Positions 1 to 5,968 of a DNA stretch of 5,968 nucleotides are shown here, one piece after another; the stretch's first letter is position 1, and every line of letters starts with the position of its first letter. The DNA is taken from contig CANCGR010000193.1 of NCBI GenBank assembly GCA_947377625.1, positions 1-5,968 on the forward strand, written 5' to 3'. The position numbers and the translations under genes are program-made. Source of the stretch: Gammaproteobacteria bacterium (GTDB lineage: Bacteria > Pseudomonadota > Gammaproteobacteria > Pseudomonadales > Pseudohongiellaceae). The notes beneath the pieces were generated by a model. That model had not been told where the DNA came from, searched no databases, and saw only the letters and a program-made list of their open reading frames with translations.

Positions 1-386
1 TCATAAGTAACATGACCCCAACCACCCGAGCTGATCACAAACGCGGTGCAACGTTGTTCGGCAGTAACGCCGTCCTCATGAATGGTGGGCAAGCACTGGA
101 ACTGTTGGTGATCGATCAGTGAATTATTGTGCGGGCCGATGGGGCCAAGACCGGTTTGCATGTATTCGAACACGCGGGCCTTGCCGGTGAAAACGCCCTT
201 GCCGCCAATTTCCAGCGTGGCATCTTCCGCAAACAAACCAGACAGCGAACGCCACTGCGCTTTGTCGACATAATAACCGTAGGCATCCTGCACGATTTCG
301 ACGTCGGTCAAATCCTGCAAGCGTGTGATGCGGGTGCCGACAGCGTTCAGGTCTTTTTCCAGAGCCTGCAATTCAGCATCACTCTG
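1..386. repeat. Direct repeat, copy A: paralogous mature-domain coding region
   Basis: This region aligns without gaps to 757-1142 at a constant offset of 756 bases. It includes a perfect 50-base match (181-230 with 937-986). Homology ends at the codon for the first mature residue (384-386); the signal-peptide coding bases beyond do not align. It is a gene-level tandem duplication, not a mobile element. Confidence 0.85.
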
Positions 387-467
387 CGCAAACGTCACCG
401 TCGCACAGCTTGCGAGCAAACTCGCACACGCTGCGCGCAAAGCAAAAGTAGTAAGGCTGTTCAACAT
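1..467 (-). CDS. SnoaL-like (NTF2-fold) exported protein, third gene of the cluster, 3' end missing
   Basis: This is the first 155 codons of a gene that runs off the left edge. It starts at ATG 467, 15 nt after the stop of the preceding gene, with an AGGAGA ribosome binding site 6 nt upstream. Residues 1-27 form a signal peptide (one Arg, then an Ala/Leu/Cys-rich stretch) with a likely cut before Gln28 (T-F-A|Q-S). A lipobox-like L-A-S-C at residues 18-21 makes a lipoprotein signal an alternative. The mature part carries the SnoaL_4-type pattern: Y-G-Y-Y-V-D-K near residues 63-69, then L-F-A-E-D-A-T and G-V-F-T-G-K-A. By hand alignment, 113 of 128 mature residues match the 250-aa neighbour with no gaps, so the full protein is probably about 245 aa. 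The fold includes dehydratases, cyclases, isomerases and non-catalytic binding proteins, so no reaction can be assigned. The family call is firm; envelope location is inferred. Confidence 0.85.
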   Translation of the reverse strand, partial: MLNSLTTFALRAACASLLASCATVTFAQSDAELQALEKDLNAVGTRITRLQDLTDVEIVQDAYGYYVDKAQWRSLSGLFAEDATLEIGGKGVFTGKARVFEYMQTGLGPIGPHNNSLIDHQQFQCLPTIHEDGVTAEQRCTAFVISSGGWGHVTY

Positions 468-473
468 GGCTGC

Positions 474-479
474 TCTCCT
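474..479 (-). promoter_or_regulatory. Ribosome binding site of the third SnoaL-like gene
   Basis: AGGAGA sits in the 15-nt gap between the two single-module genes, 6 nt before ATG 467. It supports that start and same-transcript expression. Confidence 0.65.
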
Positions 480-482
480 GGC

Positions 483-1235
483 TTAACGGCCAAACGCCTC
501 ACCACCGGCACGCGGGCTCGGCGTCGGCGCTGCTTTGCCGGTTACCGGGTTCGGGTAGTGGAACGGTTCTGCGTAATAGCTTGGATAGGTGAGATAGATG
601 GTGGTCGGTGGCAAATCCGGCCACGGTTTGAATTTCTCCGGGAAGGTGTTGACGATGACGTGGTCGATCCAGCCTTCCTTGTAACTCGAGTACATGTTGA
701 AGGGGCCGTGCAGTTTCTTGAACTTCCACACGCCGTCTTCTTTCACGAAGTCGTCTTCGTAGTAGTTATGGCCCCAGCCACCTGAGCTCATCACAAACGC
801 GATGCAGCGGACTTCGGCAGTCACACCATCATCATGAATGGTGGGCAGGCATTGGAACTGCTGGTGATCAATCAAGCCGCCTTTGCGTGGGCCGATCGGG
901 CCAAGACCGGTTTGCATATATTCAAACACGCGGGCTTTGCCGGTGAAAACGCCCTTGCCGCCAATTTCCAGCGTGGCATCTTCCGCGAACAGGCCAGCCA
1001 GTGAACGCCACTGGGCTTTATCGACGTAGTAACCGTAGGCATCCTGCACGATTTCAACGTCAGTCAGATCCTGCAGGCGAGTGATGCGGGTGCCAACATC
1101 ATTAAGATCTTTCTCAATGGCTTGCAGGTCGGTATCGCTCTGGGCGTGCACGGTGGTGGCGCCAAGCGTGAGCACGGCAGTACCAAGCAGCAGTGAGCGG
1201 CGCAACGCAGTAAACAGGGAGTCAGAGTGCATCAT
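483..1235 (-). CDS. SnoaL-like (NTF2-fold) exported protein, single module, 250 aa
   Basis: This complete gene runs from ATG 1235 to TAA. An AAGGGAGA ribosome binding site inside the end of the upstream gene sits 7 nt before the ATG; a second ATG follows at once and could also serve. Residues 1-31 are a Sec signal peptide (R-R, then a Leu/Ala core) with a predicted cut after A31 (V-H-A|Q-S). Residues 40-185 resemble a SnoaL_4/NTF2-like domain: Y-G-Y-Y-V-D-K at 67-73, L-F-A-E-D-A-T at 82-88, H124 in I-D-H-Q-Q, and E-D-D-F-V-K-E-D-G-V-W at 160-170. The tail, from about 200, ends in P-F-H-Y-P-N-P-V-T, also found in the two-module neighbour. C129 and C144 lie on what should be neighbouring strands and are both kept in the next paralogue. 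A 3-nt gap from the upstream stop suggests translational coupling. A soluble periplasmic protein is inferred; substrate and activity are unknown. Confidence 0.88.
   Translation of the reverse strand: MMHSDSLFTALRRSLLLGTAVLTLGATTVHAQSDTDLQAIEKDLNDVGTRITRLQDLTDVEIVQDAYGYYVDKAQWRSLAGLFAEDATLEIGGKGVFTGKARVFEYMQTGLGPIGPRKGGLIDHQQFQCLPTIHDDGVTAEVRCIAFVMSSGGWGHNYYEDDFVKEDGVWKFKKLHGPFNMYSSYKEGWIDHVIVNTFPEKFKPWPDLPPTTIYLTYPSYYAEPFHYPNPVTGKAAPTPSPRAGGEAFGR
757..1142. repeat. Direct repeat, copy B: paralogous mature-domain coding region
   Basis: Partner of 1-386. Between 987-1142 and 231-386 I count about 29 base differences in 156, but only five amino-acid changes. The copies have diverged at silent sites while the protein was kept. 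Confidence 0.85.
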
Positions 1236-1238
1236 GGC

Positions 1239-2630
1239 TCATTCTCCCTTATGTGGTTCTTTGGTGACCGGATTGGCGTAGTGATAAGGCACTACCTGCA
1301 AAGTCGGGAAGGATTCGTACACCAGTGTTGGTGGCTGATCAGGTGGCGATTCCTTGCTGGGCGGGTCCATCGGGAACGGCTTGGCCTGCCAGCCTTCATC
1401 GTAGTCACCCCAGAAGGTTACGTAGTAGTGCAGCTTGCTGAATTTCCAAGTGCCGTTGTCGTTGACGTATTCGTTCTCATACACACCACCGCCCCAGCGG
1501 CCTTTGCCAGCACGTGACAGCAACACGTCGCTGCGCCAGCGTGCTTTGGCCGTGCGGTTGTCGGCGGCGATATCAATGATCGGCTGCACCATAACGAAGT
1601 TGTTGAGCTGGCCGGCTTCAAGATCTTTCGGCCCCATCAAACGCAGCGCTTTCTCGACATGGGCAGGCGTGAGGTAAACACCGCTCTGGCCGAACTCATA
1701 GCTGCCGTCTTTGCTGAACAATTGTGAGGCCTGCTGCCACTGGCCTTTGTCGACGTAGTAGCCGTACATGGCCTGCAAGTTTTCGATTGCCCGCACTGAA
1801 CGTGCACGGCCCAGCGCCAGCGCTTTGGTATCGGCCAGTGTTTCCAGCTTGCCGATTTTGTCGTCTGCGCGTTTGGGCGGATTGACGGGCGCGTCGCTCA
1901 TGATCGCAGTTGGCTTGCCCTTGGCGTAGTGGTAAGGCGGAATGTAGGACACCGGGAACATCGGATAGGGCTCGGCTTTGACATCGGCCGGAAATTCCTG
2001 GCCCACTTTCGAGACCTGGCCGTTGTTCACCGGCTTCAGTCTGGCCCAGCCGCCGTCACCGTAAGGCGAGACGAAGTTCTGGTAGTAGCGACGCGCTGAG
2101 ATCTTCCACACGCCGTTGTCCTTCACGTAGTCGTCTTCCATGATGGCATCGCCCCAGCTTATTTCTTTCTGGTATTGACCCAGCAGCCCCCATTCGCGCC
2201 AGCGCGCATGGGCGGTGTTGCCGTCGTCAGCCACGGTGACTACCGGCTGCAACTGCATGCGCAGATTCAAACGGCCGAACGGCAGGCCAGCCACTTCCTT
2301 CATGCTGCCGCCGCCTTGGCGAGTCAGCAGTTCCTTGATGTGGGCCTTGCCCTTGTAAATGCCGTCGTTGCCCCACTGAAAAGTGGCATCGTCAGCAAAC
2401 AGATCAGCCGCTTCACCGAAAAAGCCCTTGTCGGTGTAGTAACCGAACGAGCGGCCGATGCGTTGAATTTTGGTGATGTCTTCCACTTGCGTGGTTTCTT
2501 TGGCCAGCACCGCAAGGCGGGTCTTGAGCGCGGCAACGCGAGCTGCATCACTTTGTGCGTGCGCGGTGCCTGCAAGTGCGAAGCACAAAATACCGAGTGA
2601 AACAGAAAATCCGTGCAGAGGTGATTTCAT
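1239..2630 (-). CDS. Exported protein with two SnoaL-like (NTF2-fold) modules, 463 aa
   Basis: First gene of the cluster. ATG 2630 is chosen because AAAGG lies 7 nt upstream; an in-frame TTG six bases earlier would leave almost no spacing. Residues 1-25 are a Sec signal peptide with a cut at A-H-A|Q-S. Two tandem SnoaL_4-type modules follow. Module 1 (about 48-190) has F-G-Y-Y-T-D-K at 62-68, L-F-A-D-D-A-T and M-E-D-D-Y-V-K-D-N-G-V-W. Module 2 (about 275-410) has Y-G-Y-Y-V-D-K at 289-295, L-F-S-K-D-G and Y-E-N-E-Y-V-N-D-N-G-T-W. Each module ends in a Pro/Tyr-rich tail with P-Y-H-Y (near 232 and 448), so the repeat unit includes the tail. Family members are usually one domain, so this looks like an internal duplication; two modules could form the dimer that single-domain NTF2 proteins usually make. 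Neither module keeps the His seen in the single-module genes. The function is unknown. Confidence 0.88.
   Translation of the reverse strand: MKSPLHGFSVSLGILCFALAGTAHAQSDAARVAALKTRLAVLAKETTQVEDITKIQRIGRSFGYYTDKGFFGEAADLFADDATFQWGNDGIYKGKAHIKELLTRQGGGSMKEVAGLPFGRLNLRMQLQPVVTVADDGNTAHARWREWGLLGQYQKEISWGDAIMEDDYVKDNGVWKISARRYYQNFVSPYGDGGWARLKPVNNGQVSKVGQEFPADVKAEPYPMFPVSYIPPYHYAKGKPTAIMSDAPVNPPKRADDKIGKLETLADTKALALGRARSVRAIENLQAMYGYYVDKGQWQQASQLFSKDGSYEFGQSGVYLTPAHVEKALRLMGPKDLEAGQLNNFVMVQPIIDIAADNRTAKARWRSDVLLSRAGKGRWGGGVYENEYVNDNGTWKFSKLHYYVTFWGDYDEGWQAKPFPMDPPSKESPPDQPPTLVYESFPTLQVVPYHYANPVTKEPHKGE
1243..1250 (-). promoter_or_regulatory. Ribosome binding site of the 250-aa gene, inside the preceding coding region
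   Basis: AAGGGAGA lies within the last codons of the two-module gene (H-K-G-E-stop), 7 nt before ATG 1235 and 10 nt before the second ATG at 1232. This embedding, with only 3 nt between stop and start, points to coupled translation. Confidence 0.65.
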
Positions 2631-2637
2631 GGGCAAG

Positions 2638-2642
2638 CCTTT
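2638..2642 (-). promoter_or_regulatory. Ribosome binding site of the two-module SnoaL-like gene
   Basis: AAAGG lies 7 nt before ATG 2630. It decides the start: the in-frame TTG at 2636 lies only 1 nt from this site and would be badly spaced. Confidence 0.6.
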
Positions 2643-2692
2643 GTTGTTGAGGCGTGATTATTATGTTGGGGGGCGGACGTGTTGAGGTGCGA

Positions 2693-2698
2693 GTTATA
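2693..2698 (-). promoter_or_regulatory. Possible -10 element for the SnoaL-like gene cluster
   Basis: The minus strand reads TATAAC here, five of six matches to the sigma-70 -10 consensus. It lies just after the terminator and about 60 nt before ATG 2630. At 17-nt spacing the -35 candidate is poor (TTTCTA), so this would be a weak or activator-dependent promoter. A promoter is expected in this gap because the terminator precedes the cluster, but this exact site is tentative. Confidence 0.35.
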
Positions 2699-2718
2699 CA
2701 CTGTTTCCATGTGAGTAG

Positions 2719-2753
2719 AAAAGACAACCCCGGCTTGGGCCGGGGCTGTCTTT
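2719..2753 (-). terminator. Rho-independent terminator after the RND gene
   Basis: Arms 2720-2734 and 2739-2753 form a 15-bp stem around a 4-base loop, with a GC-rich core (C-C-C-C-G-G-C against G-C-C-G-G-G-G). On the minus-strand RNA the only irregular pair is a G-U wobble; on the plus strand the same pair is an A-C mismatch. The minus-strand transcript then runs into UUUUCU. It lies about 50 nt past the transporter stop, so it should end that transcript and separate it from the SnoaL-like genes. Confidence 0.85.
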
Positions 2754-2802
2754 GAATACGAAGTGTCATGCGTCCTGCCCAGCGCTGAAGTGCTATGCCT
2801 GC

Positions 2803-5772
2803 TCAGCTTTCGTGAGCAACCGGTGCATGCTCTTCCGGTGACCTGTGCGATTTCTGCAAATCGCGCAGCTTGATCGACACCGCTTCCGGCGACCCGGTAT
2901 TTTTGGCCAGCAGATTGTAAATCACCGGCACCACGAACAGCGTCATGGCAGTAGTCATCATCACACCCGTGAAAATCACCACGCCCAGAATCGAGCGGCT
3001 TTCATAACCAGCCCCGCGTGCGAGTGCCAGCGGCACAGCGCCCATCAAGGTGGCAATGGCAGTCATCAACACCGGCCGCAGGCGGATATCGCAGGCATCC
3101 AGCAGCGCTTGCTGGAACGGCCGACCTTCGTCGCGCAGCTGGTTGGCAAACTCAACGATGAGAATGCCGTTTTTACTGGCGATACCCACCAGAATCACCA
3201 AGCCGATATTGCTGTAAATGTTGAGCGACCCGTCCGTCAGATAGATGCCCAGGAAGGCGCCGAAGATCGCCAGCGGCACCGTGGTCATGATCACCAGCGG
3301 ATGGATGAAACTCTCGAATTGCGCCGCCAATACCAGGAACACCACCAGCAGCGACAGCACAAAGATAAACAACAAGTCACCACTGGATTTCTTCAGATCC
3401 AGTGATTCGCCCTTGTAGTCGATCTGTGCATATTCAGGCAGTTCGCTATGTACGGTTTGCTCAAGGAAGGTAAGGGCTTTGTCGAGCGTAATACCGGGTG
3501 CCAGGCCGGCATTGATGGTAATGGAACGCACCTGGTTGTAACGGTTGAGCGAATTCGGCCCCGAGCTGTTCCTGATCGACACCAGGTTGGAAAGCGGAAT
3601 CAGTTTGTGTGATGAATCAGAACGCACATAGATATTGCTCAGATCATCGGGGCTGGCGCGCTGCGCCACTTCCGCCTGCAGAATCACATCGTATTCTTCG
3701 CCGCGATCAACAAAGGTGGTGACACGGCTTTCGCTCATCATCGCTTTCAACGTCTGGCCGATTGCCTGGATGGAAACACCAAGGTCAGCTGCGCGCGTTT
3801 TGTCTACGGTCACCGTGAGCCCCGGGCGGGTTTCCTGATAATCCGATTGCGGGCGTGTGAACATGCCACTGGCTTCTGCACGTTTGACCAACAGATCACG
3901 CCACTGCACCAGCTCTTCGTAGGTGCGGCCACCAATAACAAACTGTACGGGCTGTCCGCCACCGCCGCGCGACAGGCCGGAACGCATGAACATGTTGTAC
4001 TGCACGGCAGGGAACTTCTGCCATTTCTGGTTCAGCTCATCCATGACCTGCTGCGTGGTCTTGCTCTGCTTGCTCCATTCGGGCAGCGAGACCCTGAACA
4101 TGCCGTTGTTCATGCTGTTATTGTTGCCGCCAAAACCGGGCACCATCGTGATCACACTGCTGACTGCGCCTTGGTCAAGATACGGCAGCGCAAGATCCTG
4201 CATGCCGGTCGCTTGCTTCTCCATGAACTCCAGACTGGCGCCTTCCGGCCCATTGATGCGCACCTGAAACACCCCCTGATCTTCGTTGGGAGCAAAGGTG
4301 GACGGTATGTGTTGCATCAGAAACCAGATACCAGCGCCTACCAGTGCCAGCACCACCAGCACGCCCCAGCTGTATTTGAGACAAACCAGCAATGCTTCGC
4401 GATAACTGGCCTGCAGAGCCTTGAACATACGGTCTACGCGTATTGTCAGCCAATTCTCGTGCGCGTGGGTGGTGAGCAATTTGGAACTCATCATCGGCGT
4501 CAACGACAGCGCCAGCAGCGCCGAGAACAAAATGGAGCCACCGATAGTGACCGCCATTTCAAACAGGATGATGCCCATGTTGCCCTTCATGAAAATGACC
4601 GGCACAAACACGGCCACCATCACGATAGTGGTAGCAATAACGGCGAACGCGACTTGCCTTGAACCATTGAACGCCGCCAGCAGCGGTGGCTCGCCGGCTT
4701 CAACGCGACGCTGCACGTTTTCCAGCACCACAATGGAGTCATCGACGATCAACCCCACACTGAGCACCAGCGCCAGCAGCGTGATCAGGTTGACGGTAAG
4801 ACCCAGCACAGCCATCAAAATAAATGAGGCGACGATGCACACCGGAATTGTCACCACCGGAATCAGCATCGTGCGGATGGAGCCAAGGAACAAATAGATC
4901 ACGATGCTCACCAGCACCATGGTGATGATGATGGTTTCATAAACGGAGTGAATGGCTGCGTCGATAAACGTGGCATCGCTGGACGACACCACCAGCTCCA
5001 TGTTGGGAGGCAGCGTTTTATTGATTTTGACGACCAGATCAGAAGCCGCGCGCATCACTGCCAGGCTGTTGGCCGTGGATTGTTTGATTACGCCGATGCC
5101 TACCGCCAAACCGCCATTGCCGCGATAGATCTGGCGCATGTTGGCCGAGCCGAGTTCGACTCGTGCCACTTCGCCCAAGCGCACCAGATGGCCGTCTTCG
5201 CCACGCGAAATGACCAGCTGTTTGAAATCGTCGGCGCTCTTGTAGATGCGTTCGACATTAACGGTAAATTCCATATTGGACGACTCAACGCGGCCGGCCG
5301 GCACGTTCAGGTTTTCGCGCCGCAGCGTGGAGGTGACATCCACCACCGTGAGGCCGCGCGCGGCCAGTGCGGTGCGATCAAGCCAGATACGCATCGCATA
5401 ACCGCCGTTACCGCGCACCTGCAGGCTGGCAACGCCATCGAGCACCAGAAATTGGTCGACGATGAAACGGTTGGCGTAGTCGTTGAGCTCAAGAAAGCTC
5501 ATGTCACTGCTGACGAGATTGAAAAACTGGATCGGGCTGGCGTCGTTGTCGTCCTTGGTGATCACGGGCGGATCAACATTTTCTGGCAACGCGCGGATGA
5601 TGCGGGACACTTTTTCACGAATGTCATTGGCACCGGCTTCAATGTTGGTGCCGGGGTTGAATTCAACCGAAATGCTGGAGCTGTCGTCGCGGCTGGACGA
5701 ATTGATATTGGCCACGCCGGAAATGCCGTTGACCTGTTTTTCGATCAACTGGGTAATCTGGCTCTCGACCAC
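2803..5772 (-). CDS. RND-family (AcrB/HAE1-type) inner-membrane efflux transporter, open part lacking the N-terminus
   Basis: This is the 989-codon open part of a proton-driven RND efflux pump subunit, which would normally act as a trimer with a periplasmic adaptor and an outer-membrane channel. Membrane helices are visible near residues 278-297, 303-322, 325-350, 370-395, 402-428, 468-486, 800-820, 823-845, 854-876, 900-918 and 926-950, i.e. TM2-TM12, with two large periplasmic porter/docking regions between. The proton-relay residues are present: D344-D345 in G-L-I-V-D-D-S-I-V-V, K867 in G-I-A-S-K-N-G-I-L-I-V-E-F, and R897 in R-L-R-P-V-L-M-T (AcrB D407/D408, K940 and R971). TM1 is missing because of a TAA at 5833-5835. 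GTG 5772 is merely the first possible start after it, with no visible ribosome binding site. Full reading from GTG 5943 would give 1046 residues, normal for the family. Drug or metabolite specificity cannot be read from the sequence. Confidence 0.9.
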   Translation of the reverse strand: MVESQITQLIEKQVNGISGVANINSSSRDDSSSISVEFNPGTNIEAGANDIREKVSRIIRALPENVDPPVITKDDNDASPIQFFNLVSSDMSFLELNDYANRFIVDQFLVLDGVASLQVRGNGGYAMRIWLDRTALAARGLTVVDVTSTLRRENLNVPAGRVESSNMEFTVNVERIYKSADDFKQLVISRGEDGHLVRLGEVARVELGSANMRQIYRGNGGLAVGIGVIKQSTANSLAVMRAASDLVVKINKTLPPNMELVVSSSDATFIDAAIHSVYETIIITMVLVSIVIYLFLGSIRTMLIPVVTIPVCIVASFILMAVLGLTVNLITLLALVLSVGLIVDDSIVVLENVQRRVEAGEPPLLAAFNGSRQVAFAVIATTIVMVAVFVPVIFMKGNMGIILFEMAVTIGGSILFSALLALSLTPMMSSKLLTTHAHENWLTIRVDRMFKALQASYREALLVCLKYSWGVLVVLALVGAGIWFLMQHIPSTFAPNEDQGVFQVRINGPEGASLEFMEKQATGMQDLALPYLDQGAVSSVITMVPGFGGNNNSMNNGMFRVSLPEWSKQSKTTQQVMDELNQKWQKFPAVQYNMFMRSGLSRGGGGQPVQFVIGGRTYEELVQWRDLLVKRAEASGMFTRPQSDYQETRPGLTVTVDKTRAADLGVSIQAIGQTLKAMMSESRVTTFVDRGEEYDVILQAEVAQRASPDDLSNIYVRSDSSHKLIPLSNLVSIRNSSGPNSLNRYNQVRSITINAGLAPGITLDKALTFLEQTVHSELPEYAQIDYKGESLDLKKSSGDLLFIFVLSLLVVFLVLAAQFESFIHPLVIMTTVPLAIFGAFLGIYLTDGSLNIYSNIGLVILVGIASKNGILIVEFANQLRDEGRPFQQALLDACDIRLRPVLMTAIATLMGAVPLALARGAGYESRSILGVVIFTGVMMTTAMTLFVVPVIYNLLAKNTGSPEAVSIKLRDLQKSHRSPEEHAPVAHES

Positions 5773-5943
5773 CTTGGCCGAAGCGCCGGGATAACTGGTG
5801 TTGATCGATACTACCGGCGCGCTGGTGTCAGGTTATTCACGCAGTGGCAGGCGCAGAAACGCCAAGGTGCCAAACGCCAGCAACAACAGACTGATTACCG
5901 TGGCGAAAACCGGCCGTTTTACTGAGATATCGGAAAGAATCAC
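5773..5943 (-). pseudogene. Severed N-terminus of the RND transporter (TM1), closed by an in-frame TAA
   Basis: In the same frame as the transporter, GTG 5943 opens a segment reading V-I-L-S-D-I-S-V-K-R-P-V-F-A-T-V-I-S and then a Leu-rich helix. This is the standard start and first membrane helix of HAE1 transporters. It ends in L-P-L-R-E, then TAA (5833-5835), then P-D-T-S-A-P-V-V-S-I. Relatives have R-E-Y-P-D here, so a Tyr codon (TAC or TAT) appears changed by one base. GTG 5943 is supported by its overlap with the stop codon of the upstream gene (GTGA) and by the family alignment. The gene is either genuinely interrupted or carries a one-base sequence error; the intact frame on both sides favours a very recent event or an error. 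Confidence 0.85.
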
Positions 5944-5968
5944 GACGCACCACGCTCTTCTTTGCCCA
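5940..5968 (-). CDS. 3' end of an upstream gene, probably the RND periplasmic adaptor (partial)
   Basis: In a second minus-strand frame the window edge reads G-K-E-E-R-G-A-S and then TGA at 5942-5940. This stop overlaps the transporter's GTG start in a GTGA arrangement, typical of translationally coupled genes. Adaptor (membrane fusion protein, AcrA-like) genes very often sit directly before an RND transporter gene, so this is probably the adaptor's C-terminus. Only eight codons are visible and they are not diagnostic, so the identity rests on context. Confidence 0.5.

Noticed and set aside
129..785. Plus-strand open frame of 218 codons
   Set aside because: It is antisense to the two single-module genes and crosses their intergenic gap; its sequence has no coherent domain.
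2634..2636. TTG start for the two-module protein, two codons upstream of the ATG
   Set aside because: The AAAGG site would be only 1 nt away, whereas ATG 2630 has normal 7-nt spacing and gives a standard signal peptide.
2645..2665. Second -10-like sequence (CATAAT) before the two-module gene
   Set aside because: No -35 element is visible at suitable spacing, and it would leave a very short leader; TATAAC further upstream is the better candidate.
3847..4662. Plus-strand open frame of 271 codons
   Set aside because: It lies wholly antisense to the RND gene, is rich in His, Gln and Arg as expected for a shadow frame, and shows no recognisable domain.
4948..5925. Plus-strand open frame of 325 codons
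   Set aside because: It is antisense to the RND transporter, which has clear family motifs in the other frame, and it has no domain pattern of its own.
5844..5968. A minus-strand frame reading from the window edge to a TGA inside the transporter's first helix region
   Set aside because: It would require a long overlap with the RND gene and is not protein-like, whereas another frame gives a clean stop overlapping the GTG start.

Overview
All supported genes lie on the minus strand, so the window reads from its right end to its left. Base composition looks moderately GC-rich. A multidrug-type RND pump and Sec-type signal peptides on small envelope proteins point to a Gram-negative bacterium. 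The protein style fits a gammaproteobacterium, but no marker here fixes the lineage, so that is a weak inference.

Right part (5968 to 2803): the last eight codons of an upstream gene, probably the periplasmic adaptor of the pump, end in a GTGA overlap with the GTG start of an RND (AcrB/HAE1-type) inner-membrane transporter. The transporter frame is complete from 5943 to 2803 except for one in-frame TAA at 5833-5835. That codon sits where relatives have the Tyr of the R-E-Y-P-D motif. As sequenced it cuts off the first membrane helix; the rest (5772-2803) is open, with both proton-relay signatures intact.

Middle (2802 to 2631): a strong Rho-independent terminator on the minus strand (2719-2753) closes the pump transcript. 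A possible -10 element (2693-2698) and a ribosome binding site follow. The next genes therefore look like a separate transcription unit.

Left part (2630 to 1): three tightly spaced genes encode exported proteins of the SnoaL-like/NTF2 fold: a 463-aa protein with two such modules, a 250-aa single-module protein, and a second single-module protein cut by the window edge. The two single-module proteins are close paralogues (113 of 128 mature residues identical) with unrelated signal peptides. Together they look like an operon that grew by module duplication (four modules in three genes). Their substrate and activity are unknown. Nothing in the sequence links them functionally to the pump except adjacency and shared orientation.

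I saw no tRNA, rRNA, mobile element or CRISPR array. The plus-strand open frames are antisense shadows of the genes described.
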